A DNA stretch of 64,000 nt, taken from Candidatus Heimdallarchaeum endolithica. GTDB lineage: Archaea > Asgardarchaeota > Heimdallarchaeia > Heimdallarchaeales > Heimdallarchaeaceae. The stretch is from positions 2,741,174 to 2,805,173 of the forward strand of contig CP084167.1 in assembly GCA_021513715.1 (NCBI GenBank). Reading direction: 5' to 3'. Under the pieces are notes generated by a model. The model searched no databases. It saw only the letters and a program-made list of their open reading frames with translations, and was not told the origin of the DNA. This document shows positions 37,993 through 47,256 of this stretch, in pieces; position 1 is the stretch's first letter; every line of letters starts with the position of its first letter. Both the position numbers and the translations under genes were made by a program.

Positions 37993-38766
37993 ATGTGTTA
38001 TAACTTTGAGAAATATCTAGACTGTTTTAATTCATATCTGAAACAATGGTATAACACTAATAGTGAGTTAGTGAAAAAAAATCTTCGATTAAAAGAAGAG
38101 CATACAGAGCGAGTGAGAGAAAATGCTGTTGAATTATCTAATCTACTACATCTTTCTCAAACACAGAAATTTTTAGCTGAAGTTATTGCATTATTTCACG
38201 ATATCGCTCGATTTAAGCAGTTTTTTTATTACAAGACTTTTGATGACAAAAAATCCTTTGACCACGCTGAAGAAGGAGTAAAAATTATTAAGGAAAACTG
38301 TTTCTTGAATGGAATAGCTGTTGATGATCAATATAGGATTCTTTCTTCTATTAAAAATCATAATAAGAAGACTTTACCAATAATAAAGGATGATACTGAA
38401 AAGCTTTTAGTCCGTCTTATACGTGATGCTGATAAGCTAGACATTTGGCGTATTGTAGGTGATGAGTTAGCGAAAAAGGATGAACCTTCAATCTCTTTGG
38501 GTTATACAGGAAATAGTAAATTTAATCCTGAGATTGTTAAACTAATAAAAAATGAGGAATCTGTAGATTACAAACTAGTTCGCTCAACATTAGATTTCAA
38601 GCTTGTAACTCTTGGGTGGATATATGATATTAATTTTAGAGAGACTTTTTTTCTTATTCGCAAAAATAAAGTGTTAGAACCAATTCTCAATTCATTACCA
38701 GAAATTCCTGAAGTTTTGAGTATAAAAAAAACTGTAGAAGATTACATTAACAATGTCTTAGATTAA
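37993..38766 (+). CDS. HD-domain phosphohydrolase
   Basis: In this 257-residue protein H37 in EEHTERV, H69-D70 in FHDIARF, then HAEEG and RDADKLD give the H...HD...D metal site of HD enzymes. Such proteins hydrolyse nucleotides or phosphodiesters; the substrate is unknown. It is a single gene set between the two solute-binding paralogues, on the opposite strand. Confidence 0.85.
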   Translation: MCYNFEKYLDCFNSYLKQWYNTNSELVKKNLRLKEEHTERVRENAVELSNLLHLSQTQKFLAEVIALFHDIARFKQFFYYKTFDDKKSFDHAEEGVKIIKENCFLNGIAVDDQYRILSSIKNHNKKTLPIIKDDTEKLLVRLIRDADKLDIWRIVGDELAKKDEPSISLGYTGNSKFNPEIVKLIKNEESVDYKLVRSTLDFKLVTLGWIYDINFRETFFLIRKNKVLEPILNSLPEIPEVLSIKKTVEDYINNVLD

Positions 38767-38907
38767 TTTGTTATTTTTTTATTCTTTTGTCCTAATCGTT
38801 GTAATTAAGTTTCCTTTCCAATTTTTTGATGCCAATAATATTTAGCCTGTTAAGAAGTCAAATAGGACTTACAATAATAAAATGAAAGAAAAATAACAAG
38901 TGTGTAT

Positions 38908-40881
38908 TCAATATTTTCTTTTTCTTTTTAGTATTGAAATTGGTATAAGGATTACTGTACTAGTAAACATGAATGAATTTGACGTTAATGACTTTGTTGC
39001 TGTTTTCATAAGTTCTGATTGGTGATAACCTGCTAGTTCCATCCACTTCCAAGCAGTAGCTAGATCGTGGTTGTACTTGATAATGTCATTATAATACCAG
39101 TATGCTTGTGCTGGGTAAATAACACTGTGGGATATGAAGTAATCTCCATCATGAAGAACATTGTTGATCTCTTCTCTGTTGATTGCGTATGCAATAGCTT
39201 TTCTTACAGCGAGAGCTTTTGTATATTCCTTATACCCTGGTTCGGTTAAGAAGACATAGTTGTCATCTCCACCGATGAATGGTCTACTAAGGTTGAAACC
39301 TATGAAGTTAAGATAGTTTCTTAGAGCTGAATGAACTTTGAATCTTGGGTCAGTTTCCATCTTCTTTCTCGTTTTTGGGAATGTAGATATATGCAAGATA
39401 TCGAGTTTTCCTGCTTCAAATTCTGCTAATGCGGATGTTTGATCTGGAATAACACGAATATTAATGGTTTTAATTTTTAGGTCTTGTTCTGTTCCATCAA
39501 TGGCCCCAATACCAAACCAGAATGGTGAAGCTTTCAAAACAGTAAGGGAATTCTCGACATAATAGTCCAGCATGTACTTACCGCAGCCAAATGCAGAAGT
39601 ACTGTATGCTGTCCATTGAGAATTGTTTAAGATGCCATTATGGATACCAACCATTGGTACTCCACCAGAAGAGTAGGTGACAGTTGTATTACTGGTGTTT
39701 AAGAAGAATTCTGGTAAAAGTTTTAGTGTTATATATTTCCAGAAAGAAGCATAGGGGTCAAGCTCTGGTGTTGTAGGATCTCCGTCTATTTCAATCCAGA
39801 AAGATAGAGGATCTGAAGGATCAACCCATATGTCATGAATCCAATTGTAGTCCTCTGCGTCGTGATTGGTGATTGGATTAGCCCAGGCAAGTAAGGTGAA
39901 AACAGCATCCTTAGCTGTCACATGTTGATTTGTACCATCACTGAATGCTCCATCATCAGCGTACATGAGCATGGAAGGGTCTACAATAGTACCGTTTTCA
40001 TCGACAAGAGGACCACTACTACTATCACGTCCTGTGATATGAAAAGATGGGTTCCAATAAATATTATCTCTGATTGTGAATTTGTAGAGATTGGGGTTGG
40101 TTTCATCTTGTTCCCAATCGACGATTAAACCAGTTTTTATAGGTTCAAAGCCAGGAGACATCTGCAGCAACGGTTCCATAATTAATGATGAGATGTAGGC
40201 GCTTGCTTCATCATCTTGTAACAACGGGTTCAATTCTGTCCATTTAGCATCAGAATCATAGAATTCTTCTGTTGAATTTTGACCTTCGTGTAAGGAAGTG
40301 AATTTCATATAAGGTAAAGAATCAATAATACCCCAACGATTGTCATATCCATCTAATGTAGCCCAATTAGCAACATATGAACGAGGACTAAAGAATGGTA
40401 ACATTGGTAAGATTTTGTCCATGATTAATTGTTGCCAATCATAATAGTGTTGTTGTCTTTCTGCAAAGTCATAAATAAGAATCCCTTCATTCAGCATTTC
40501 TTCATTCTCTGCTCCATAAGGAATTTTTGTATTAATTCCAAACATGTTGCGAGAGCCATTTTCACCAAAGACATCTTTTAAATTAAGATCTTCATATCCC
40601 GCTAGATCTGTAAAAGCGAGATCACAATCATATGTTTCTGTTATTGTTCCAAAGAAGATATGAAATTCTGCAGGTTTTAAGTTTACTTTAATACCAATTT
40701 CTTTTAGATATTGGACACAATAGAGCCAATAGTCTGTACTAAATTCTCCACCTTTTGTTTGATAATCTAATTCAAAAAAATAATCTTGTATTGATGTTTC
40801 GTTTTCACCAGAAATAGTAACAGTAAGAAATAATGTGGTAATCAGAAAAGAAAATAACACTTTTTTATTCATTTCTCCCAC
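38908..40881 (-). CDS. Second circularly permuted family-5 solute-binding protein
   Basis: This 657-residue paralogue of the protein at 34413 has the same permuted order: signal peptide, EIGIKVNLKPAEF and QQHYYDWQQLIMDKILPM first, then LNPLLQDD, FTIRDNIYW, VTAKDAVFTLL, VIPDQTSALAEFEAGKLDI and VRKAIAYAINREEI. It lacks the Thr-rich stalk. After MAGYHQSE-like text (MELAGYHQSEL) it goes straight to a Ser/Thr-rich membrane helix and a KRKRKY tail. Substrate-contact loops differ from the first copy, so ligand choice may differ. Long identical stretches show a fairly recent duplication. Confidence 0.85.
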   Translation of the reverse strand: MGEMNKKVLFSFLITTLFLTVTISGENETSIQDYFFELDYQTKGGEFSTDYWLYCVQYLKEIGIKVNLKPAEFHIFFGTITETYDCDLAFTDLAGYEDLNLKDVFGENGSRNMFGINTKIPYGAENEEMLNEGILIYDFAERQQHYYDWQQLIMDKILPMLPFFSPRSYVANWATLDGYDNRWGIIDSLPYMKFTSLHEGQNSTEEFYDSDAKWTELNPLLQDDEASAYISSLIMEPLLQMSPGFEPIKTGLIVDWEQDETNPNLYKFTIRDNIYWNPSFHITGRDSSSGPLVDENGTIVDPSMLMYADDGAFSDGTNQHVTAKDAVFTLLAWANPITNHDAEDYNWIHDIWVDPSDPLSFWIEIDGDPTTPELDPYASFWKYITLKLLPEFFLNTSNTTVTYSSGGVPMVGIHNGILNNSQWTAYSTSAFGCGKYMLDYYVENSLTVLKASPFWFGIGAIDGTEQDLKIKTINIRVIPDQTSALAEFEAGKLDILHISTFPKTRKKMETDPRFKVHSALRNYLNFIGFNLSRPFIGGDDNYVFLTEPGYKEYTKALAVRKAIAYAINREEINNVLHDGDYFISHSVIYPAQAYWYYNDIIKYNHDLATAWKWMELAGYHQSELMKTATKSLTSNSFMFTSTVILIPISILKRKRKY

Positions 40882-41215
40882 TTCGCTTGTTTAGGTGGAA
40901 ATTGAAAGAATATTTCTCTCATTTAACCACTGATAGTAACTTAAAATCTTGTTCATACACTTAAAAAATTTCTGCTTTAACTGTTAAATTAAAGTTTATA
41001 GACTAACTAAATCTCATTTTTTGTCACTCGTAGGTATAACTCAATTTTATTAAGTAAAAGCGAAAAAAGCTTACACAAATTTGGAGGGATATTTCTTAAT
41101 TTAGAAATTGATTAAAACTTCAATATTTACGTAAATATATTGGTAGATTTAAATGATAGAACAGCTAAACTTTTCCTTTTTTCCAGAATCTTGTTTTTTT
41201 CTACAATTAATGAGG
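40882..41215. other. Gene-free gap upstream of the second binding protein
   Basis: This is 334 bp of AT-rich DNA that should hold the promoter of the minus-strand binding protein. I see no gene, RNA or repeat that I can support. Confidence 0.4.
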
Positions 41216-41647
41216 TTAGACTTCTTTTTCCTTCTTTCTTAGAAACTCGACGATAGAATCGCATATTATAACAAAATCTTCTAGATCTTCTTTTAGTAAT
41301 TCAAAAACAAGTTCGTCATTTATTTTTCCATATTTATGTACAAGAATATTCCTAAAACTTTTCATTTTTCTAATTTTCTCTACTATTTTTTTCTCTAGTA
41401 TCTTATTCTTTTCTATATTATCAATAACACTTGTTTCTCCATTAGGAATACCTAACTTCAAATCTGCATTTATTATTGCCAAAATGTCTAAAACCAGTTC
41501 TATACTATATTCCAAACGCTTGTAAATTCCATCCCTTATTAAACCTAAATTCAAAAATCCTTCTAAATCTGTGGGTAAATGGTTTGAAATAATTTCTAGA
41601 TTTTCTTCAATCTCTTCTAGTTTTGCAACAATTATGTCATTTCTCAA
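41216..41647 (-). CDS. hepT: HepT-type HEPN ribonuclease toxin
   Basis: This is a 143-residue helical HEPN-domain protein. The diagnostic R-x4-H-x-Y motif is R99-NILV-H104-K-Y106 near the C-terminus, so the active site and the tyrosine that MntA modifies are both intact. The start overlaps the end of the MNT gene by 11 bp. HepT cuts RNA unless the partner adds AMP to the tyrosine. Confidence 0.88.
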   Translation of the reverse strand: MRNDIIVAKLEEIEENLEIISNHLPTDLEGFLNLGLIRDGIYKRLEYSIELVLDILAIINADLKLGIPNGETSVIDNIEKNKILEKKIVEKIRKMKSFRNILVHKYGKINDELVFELLKEDLEDFVIICDSIVEFLRKKEKEV

Positions 41648-42023
41648 CTAAAACTCTCCTCACGTAATCCTCTCTATATTTTCTAAATCTTTCATAGTCT
41701 TTAATTGTTTTGTAGGCAATTTCATAAAGTTCTTTTGTTTCGTATAAAACCTTTCCTTCTAAAACCTCTTTTTTTACTGCTAAAGGTAGTGTTTGGTATA
41801 TTTGGATATCAAACTTTTCTGGTAGTTCTGCCAAATATTCTACTCGTTTTTCTATTGAAGTTCTTTCATCAATTCCTTCTCTGGTTACTAACGCAATATC
41901 AATGTCATTAAATCCATAACTTTGTAAATAACTACCAAATAGGATAACTCCTACGACATCTCTATCCTTCTTGGCTTTTTCAACTATTTTTTGTAGATGC
42001 TTATTGATAATATTTTTTTCCAT
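41637..42023 (-). CDS. mntA: MntA-type minimal nucleotidyltransferase antitoxin
   Basis: This is a 128-residue protein. The G30-S31...D40-x-D42 motif (LFGSYLQSYGFNDIDIA) is the metal and nucleotide site of minimal nucleotidyltransferases, and a third acidic residue lies near FDIQIYQ. In HEPN/MNT modules this protein AMPylates the toxin to silence it. It is encoded first, with the toxin gene overlapping its end. Confidence 0.88.
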   Translation of the reverse strand: MEKNIINKHLQKIVEKAKKDRDVVGVILFGSYLQSYGFNDIDIALVTREGIDERTSIEKRVEYLAELPEKFDIQIYQTLPLAVKKEVLEGKVLYETKELYEIAYKTIKDYERFRKYREDYVRRVLVEK

Positions 42024-42332
42024 TAATACTTAATAAAATAGTTGTTCCTTATATTTTTATTTATTTTTTATAGAAATTCTCTAAGTAGAGAAAAAATAGA
42101 ACAAATAAAGTTATGTGTCTTTTTCTCAATTTTTTTTGTAATAATTTCTATTGTAGTCTTGTTTAGAGCGAATTTTTATTTCTAGTTAATACTTTTTTAT
42201 GAAAAAATTGACTTAAAACAAGTGCCCTACCTTTTTTTCATGTTTCCTTCGATTTTTTTACTTAACTTTTGTTCTATACTTTTATAAATGACTTTTGGAT
42301 TATGTTGACTATATAAAAAATAAGGTATTTTT
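42024..42332. other. Intergenic region before the subtilisin gene
   Basis: This region of about 310 bp contains no gene that I can support. TATA-like AT runs occur near 42278-42286 and 42309-42317. AAGG about 8 bp before the ATG at 42333 may be the ribosome site. Confidence 0.4.
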
Positions 42333-45300
42333 ATGTTTCGTAAATATTTTTCCAAAAGTATTATTGTGATGTTTTTAGCTCTTTTGCTAAGTTTTTCTTT
42401 ATTCAACTTACCATCTAAAGCTGATTATGAATCTAGGACTCCAAATATACAGGATAATGTAGAATCAAATTCTGGTGTCTCTTATAATACTTTTTCACCT
42501 GAATCTGATAAAAACTCATATCACTCTGCTGAAAACAATTTCGCTGATGTTTCTACAAATATTTTCACAACTTCAATTTTGGAAAGATACAAAGATTCAT
42601 CTCTTTCTAAAACTCAAATTCTTTCTGACAGTATTTTGATGAAGTTGGAACGTACACCTAAAAATCTTTGGAAAAATCAAAAGGTAAATCTTCTTATTAG
42701 TTTTGATCCTTCTTTTCAGAATATTAAGCAAACCTTAAGTTTCTCTTATGATGCTATTGTTTTGAGCAATCTTCATGTTGCTTTTGTTACTACAACTTTA
42801 AATAATATTTTTGAATTATCAATTCTTTCAGGCGTTAGAGGAATATATTTAGATCGATATTACCAGTTTATTGACCCTTCTTGGAAACCAATTGACAACA
42901 AAGTTTTCACTTATCCATCTGAGGAGTACATTGGAGCTAGAGCTCTTTTAGACATAGGTATTACAGGTGGTGGAATTAAAATAGCTATTGTTGATACAGG
43001 GATAGATAAATATCATTCTGATTTGGATGACTTTGACAATGATCCAAGTACGAACGACCCTAAAGTTATAGCAGAGATGTCCTTCATCGATTATAACAAT
43101 GATGGAGTTAATGATACAGATGCCATGGATGAATTTGGACATGGAACTCATTGTGCAGGAATAGCAGCTGCAAACGGGTCTTTGCAAGGAGTAGCTCCCG
43201 GTGCTTATCTTATCAATGCTCGAGCTTTAGATGCTACTGGTGGAGCATATGTTTCTTGGGTTGTTAACGCTATTGATTGGGCTGTTTCTCAAGGTGCTGA
43301 TGTTATTTCTATGTCTATTGGATGGATGCCAGGAGACATTGTTCAACTTCTAAATGAAGCTTCTGACGCTGCATGGGAGAGTGGTTCAATTGTTGTTGTT
43401 TCTGCAGGGAATAGTGGTCCACTTTCTGGTACTATTTCAAGTCCTGGAATGGCTTCAAGAGCTATTACTGTAGGTGCCTCTGATGTGTTTAATGGAACAA
43501 CTTATTGGTCAAGTAGGGGGCCTTCTACTAATGGTCTCATTGACCCCGATGTCCTTGCTCCTGGTGCAAATATTCTCTCAACTATTCCTAACGATATGTA
43601 TGAAGTCTATAGTGGAACATCCATGGCTGCTCCAGCGGTTGCTGGTGTAGCTGCTTTATTAAAATCAGTTTTTCCATCAGTAAATATTGACATTATTCGG
43701 AGTGCTATAATAAGTACAGCAACAGATATGGGAAGAAGTGTTTTTGAACAAGGAGCTGGGTTAGTAAATGCTCTTGAAGCATATAACTACCTATCTAACC
43801 CTCAGGTTTTTGTTTTTCCAAGTTTTACTGAAACCTCTCCTCTGAGATTATCTCCCAATGAAGTCTTAACTTATCAAATGGATATTTTTGTTGATCAACC
43901 TTATAATTCTCTGACTTTAGAACCCAGTGTTGAAATACTCCCATATGTCGGTGTAAGTTTAATTGATTCTCCATACTCTTCTGGGTGGATTAGAGCAGCT
44001 GTCACTGTTACGATGCCAGATTATTCTCTAGTCGGTAGTTTGTCTGTTAAAAATGGTTCAACTACTCTCTATAATGTAGAGCTTACTTTGGAACCTGAAG
44101 AAGAAGAAAATGATGCTAACTCCTCTTCTGATGCCGGAGAAACAATTACAGGAGCTATTTCTCTTGAACTTGGTGTTTCCTATAAAGGAGAGATTGTCTC
44201 TGGTGATAGTCAAGATTTCTACAAGTTTCCTGTTATTAAAGGGAAAATTTATCGTTTAATTCTTTCAAACTTGGAAAACGACCTTGACCTTCTGCTTACT
44301 GATGAAAACGGAACATTAATTGCATTTAGTATCAATTATAATAACGATCAAGAACAAATAGATTTTATTGCACTAAGTTCTGGAGATTATTTTGCAAGAG
44401 TAGTAGCTTATGATTTTGGTTCATATACTATTCAAATAAGTGGAACAGACCTACTAACTCCTTCTATAATAAGTTTAACTGGAAATTTTGATGATTATGG
44501 TGTTGATTATGATTCTGATGGACTTTATGATAATCTTACAATAGTTGTAGAAGTGGAAGTAAATAAAGCTGGTATATATGATTTTCTTTATACAGTCTGC
44601 CAGTATAGGAGTGACTACTTCTTTCCAAAGTACTATGTTGTATCAGAATGGGATACTCTATATCTTGAAGAGGGTATTCAAACTATTGAATTAACTGTAT
44701 ATGGGGGAACTATAGAACAATCGAACTATGATGGTGAATATATATTAGGTGAGTTGCTCATCGGTGACCCATCTACTTGGATGGTCATAGAATATCTTAA
44801 AGATAGCTATGTTACTGGAGAATACACTCATTCTCAATTTAATTCTCCTGAGGCTAGATTAACAAGCATCTCCTATTCTAATGAAAATGTAGATGAACTT
44901 GGAGGGCCAGAACTATTTAAAATTCACTGTTTCTTTGATATTAGATTAGAAGGGGAAGTAGATATCAAATTTTGGATAATAGACTCTCAACACATATTTG
45001 GCGTTTATAGTGAAACTTCTGTTATAGGTCCTCTTACTACAGAAGTAACCTTTGAATTTTCTGGTTATAATTTGCACCATATATTAAAAGGTGACATTGT
45101 TGTTGCTGGGATAGTATTTAGCAGTGGAAATTCTATCTTTTTTATTCCTATATATGTTACTAAACCTAGTTCTGAATTTTCTTCGTATGAACCCCTATAT
45201 TCCTATCAAATAACAGATAAAACTGTAGACAATGATTCAAATGGTTTGTATGATACATTAATACTTGATATTCTGATTGATTCAAAGGTATCTACAGAAG

Positions 45301-47183
45301 TAGAAGTATTCTATAGCCAATCTCTGTATAGTTTGCCTTCAGAAAGAATGATTCCTAATTCTGATTATGGGACATATATTCAACAAGCAATAGATAAAGG
45401 TGAGAATCATATCTACATTGAATTTCAACTATTTTCTGCTGGAGCAAGAGAATTGAATGGTCCTTATTTAATTCCAATTATTACTTTGGAAGAATATGTT
45501 TATAGAACTTTCATTACAACTCATCATGTCACCAACCAATATGATTGTAGTAATTTTGACACTCCAACAGCATATCTGTCTGCATATTTAGGAAGTGAAA
45601 ATGTTATTTCTGAAGATGGAGGTTTAAGACTTACTTTTGAAATTAAGGCTAAACAGGAACTAGATATTACTATAACTCTAGATATAAAAAATTATTATAG
45701 TCCAACTGGCAGTTACTTCTACTCTTGGGAAGTGTTGGAAAAGCATGTTTATTCTGGAAAAAATAATGTTTCTGTAATTATTTCTTATCAAGAGCTTTTC
45801 TTGAACAAATTTGTCGGAGACTTAATAATAAGACAGATATCTATTTATTCTGAAACTTTAGAAGATTCACTCTACGATCAAATTGTAATTTGTGATGTCA
45901 ACTACTTAGATTTCATTTCGCTGTTTGATGCTTATTTTGATGGGACATATGAGATTGAATACGTAAACAATGATGCTGATGATCTTTATGAAGGAGTCAA
46001 TTTAATATTCCCAATTTATGTAAATAAGGCTGGAAGTTATGAAGTGTCTTTATCTCTTTACAGTGAATTTAATATTCCATATAGTCTTACTGTTAATGAA
46101 TATTACGGAGAAGCAGGTGAATATTCTGTAGTATTTTTTATTTCTGCTCGTGTAATCGTCAGAAGTGTTTCATCAAACAATAAGTTAATTCTATATTGTT
46201 CGTTAAATAATCTTGATAGTGATTGGATGGATGAACTTACAGGCATCTTTGAAGTAGAAAATATTGATAATTTAGATTATACTTTACCTTTGACCTTCTA
46301 TAAAATTCAAAACGTTTATTCGTTTGACAATAATAGTGATGGCCTTTTTGATTCAATTATTGTTGAACTACAATTTAACGCTTCTATGACAGGATCCTAC
46401 AATCTGTTTTTTTATTTTAGTACTCTTCTTCTTAGTGAATCAGGTGTTCTTGATACAATTAGCCTAAGTAGTCAACTAACAATTAACTCTCCAAAAATTC
46501 AAGATGTTACTTTAACAATTTTTTCATATGACTTAATTGATACCAATTATTCATTAAGTTATTTTGAAACTACTGAATTCAAATTGAGTCTAGATTCTGT
46601 AATAATATCTGACAACTTGGGTGAATATACAATTCTTGTAAATGAAATAAATTCTAAAACATTTGATATTACCAGTTTTGATTTAAGTTCTCCTGTAGAG
46701 ATAACTTCTGTAAATGTGGGGTTGGAGGATATTGATGGGGATTCTATAGCCGATTATTTAGTTTTCACAATTGATTATGTCCTCAATAAACCTATGTCCT
46801 ACATGATTTTTGAACTAGATCTTGATATTGAATATTTTGAGGATGGGGCACAATACTATATTTTCTATACCACAGAGTTGGGATTATATCATGAAGTTGG
46901 AGAAGACTCTGTTGAATTTACCATCAATTTGTATCATATCTTTTATGAAATACCTGACGAATTCAAATTATCCTACACTGTTTTTGTAAAAAATGATATA
47001 TACGAAACAATTACTTACTATAATTCTGAAGGAGAACTGTTTGACACAACAATTAACACTCCAACACCTACACCTACAAACATAGTGACAACTGAAACAA
47101 CAAAAAACAGTTTTCCAATGATGATTTCTCTAACAGTATTACTTATACTTGGAATATTCTTCCTTAAGAAGAGAAAAATATAA
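42333..47183 (+). CDS. Giant membrane-anchored subtilisin-like (S8) protease
   Basis: This 1616-residue secreted protease has a signal peptide (VMFLALLLSFSLFNL), a propeptide (RVLLISFD-like and VRGIYLD near 170-185) and a peptidase S8 domain. The catalytic residues are D221 (IVDTGID), H270 (GHGTHCAG) and S430 (SGTSMAAP), with the oxyanion Asn in SAGNSG. A PPC-like beta domain (around 590-690) includes SQDFYKF. The long tail repeats a D-x-D-G-L-Y-D type calcium-loop module near residues 720, 960, 1210, 1330 and 1465. A Thr/Pro linker and one membrane helix with KKRKI end it. The active site is intact. It probably degrades extracellular protein while tethered to the cell surface. Confidence 0.92.
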   Translation: MFRKYFSKSIIVMFLALLLSFSLFNLPSKADYESRTPNIQDNVESNSGVSYNTFSPESDKNSYHSAENNFADVSTNIFTTSILERYKDSSLSKTQILSDSILMKLERTPKNLWKNQKVNLLISFDPSFQNIKQTLSFSYDAIVLSNLHVAFVTTTLNNIFELSILSGVRGIYLDRYYQFIDPSWKPIDNKVFTYPSEEYIGARALLDIGITGGGIKIAIVDTGIDKYHSDLDDFDNDPSTNDPKVIAEMSFIDYNNDGVNDTDAMDEFGHGTHCAGIAAANGSLQGVAPGAYLINARALDATGGAYVSWVVNAIDWAVSQGADVISMSIGWMPGDIVQLLNEASDAAWESGSIVVVSAGNSGPLSGTISSPGMASRAITVGASDVFNGTTYWSSRGPSTNGLIDPDVLAPGANILSTIPNDMYEVYSGTSMAAPAVAGVAALLKSVFPSVNIDIIRSAIISTATDMGRSVFEQGAGLVNALEAYNYLSNPQVFVFPSFTETSPLRLSPNEVLTYQMDIFVDQPYNSLTLEPSVEILPYVGVSLIDSPYSSGWIRAAVTVTMPDYSLVGSLSVKNGSTTLYNVELTLEPEEEENDANSSSDAGETITGAISLELGVSYKGEIVSGDSQDFYKFPVIKGKIYRLILSNLENDLDLLLTDENGTLIAFSINYNNDQEQIDFIALSSGDYFARVVAYDFGSYTIQISGTDLLTPSIISLTGNFDDYGVDYDSDGLYDNLTIVVEVEVNKAGIYDFLYTVCQYRSDYFFPKYYVVSEWDTLYLEEGIQTIELTVYGGTIEQSNYDGEYILGELLIGDPSTWMVIEYLKDSYVTGEYTHSQFNSPEARLTSISYSNENVDELGGPELFKIHCFFDIRLEGEVDIKFWIIDSQHIFGVYSETSVIGPLTTEVTFEFSGYNLHHILKGDIVVAGIVFSSGNSIFFIPIYVTKPSSEFSSYEPLYSYQITDKTVDNDSNGLYDTLILDILIDSKVSTEVEVFYSQSLYSLPSERMIPNSDYGTYIQQAIDKGENHIYIEFQLFSAGARELNGPYLIPIITLEEYVYRTFITTHHVTNQYDCSNFDTPTAYLSAYLGSENVISEDGGLRLTFEIKAKQELDITITLDIKNYYSPTGSYFYSWEVLEKHVYSGKNNVSVIISYQELFLNKFVGDLIIRQISIYSETLEDSLYDQIVICDVNYLDFISLFDAYFDGTYEIEYVNNDADDLYEGVNLIFPIYVNKAGSYEVSLSLYSEFNIPYSLTVNEYYGEAGEYSVVFFISARVIVRSVSSNNKLILYCSLNNLDSDWMDELTGIFEVENIDNLDYTLPLTFYKIQNVYSFDNNSDGLFDSIIVELQFNASMTGSYNLFFYFSTLLLSESGVLDTISLSSQLTINSPKIQDVTLTIFSYDLIDTNYSLSYFETTEFKLSLDSVIISDNLGEYTILVNEINSKTFDITSFDLSSPVEITSVNVGLEDIDGDSIADYLVFTIDYVLNKPMSYMIFELDLDIEYFEDGAQYYIFYTTELGLYHEVGEDSVEFTINLYHIFYEIPDEFKLSYTVFVKNDIYETITYYNSEGELFDTTINTPTPTPTNIVTTETTKNSFPMMISLTVLLILGIFFLKKRKI

Positions 47184-47193
47184 TTAAAATTAC

Positions 47194-47203
47194 TTTTTTT
47201 TTT
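47194..47203 (+). terminator. Poly-T terminator after the protease gene
   Basis: A run of ten T begins 10 bp after the protease stop, in the convergent gap with the S41-like gene. Archaeal transcription often stops at such runs. Confidence 0.4.
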
Positions 47204-47256
47204 CTTCAAATTGTTTCAGAGTAAATTAATATTAGGAAAAAAAAGATATAATTTAT

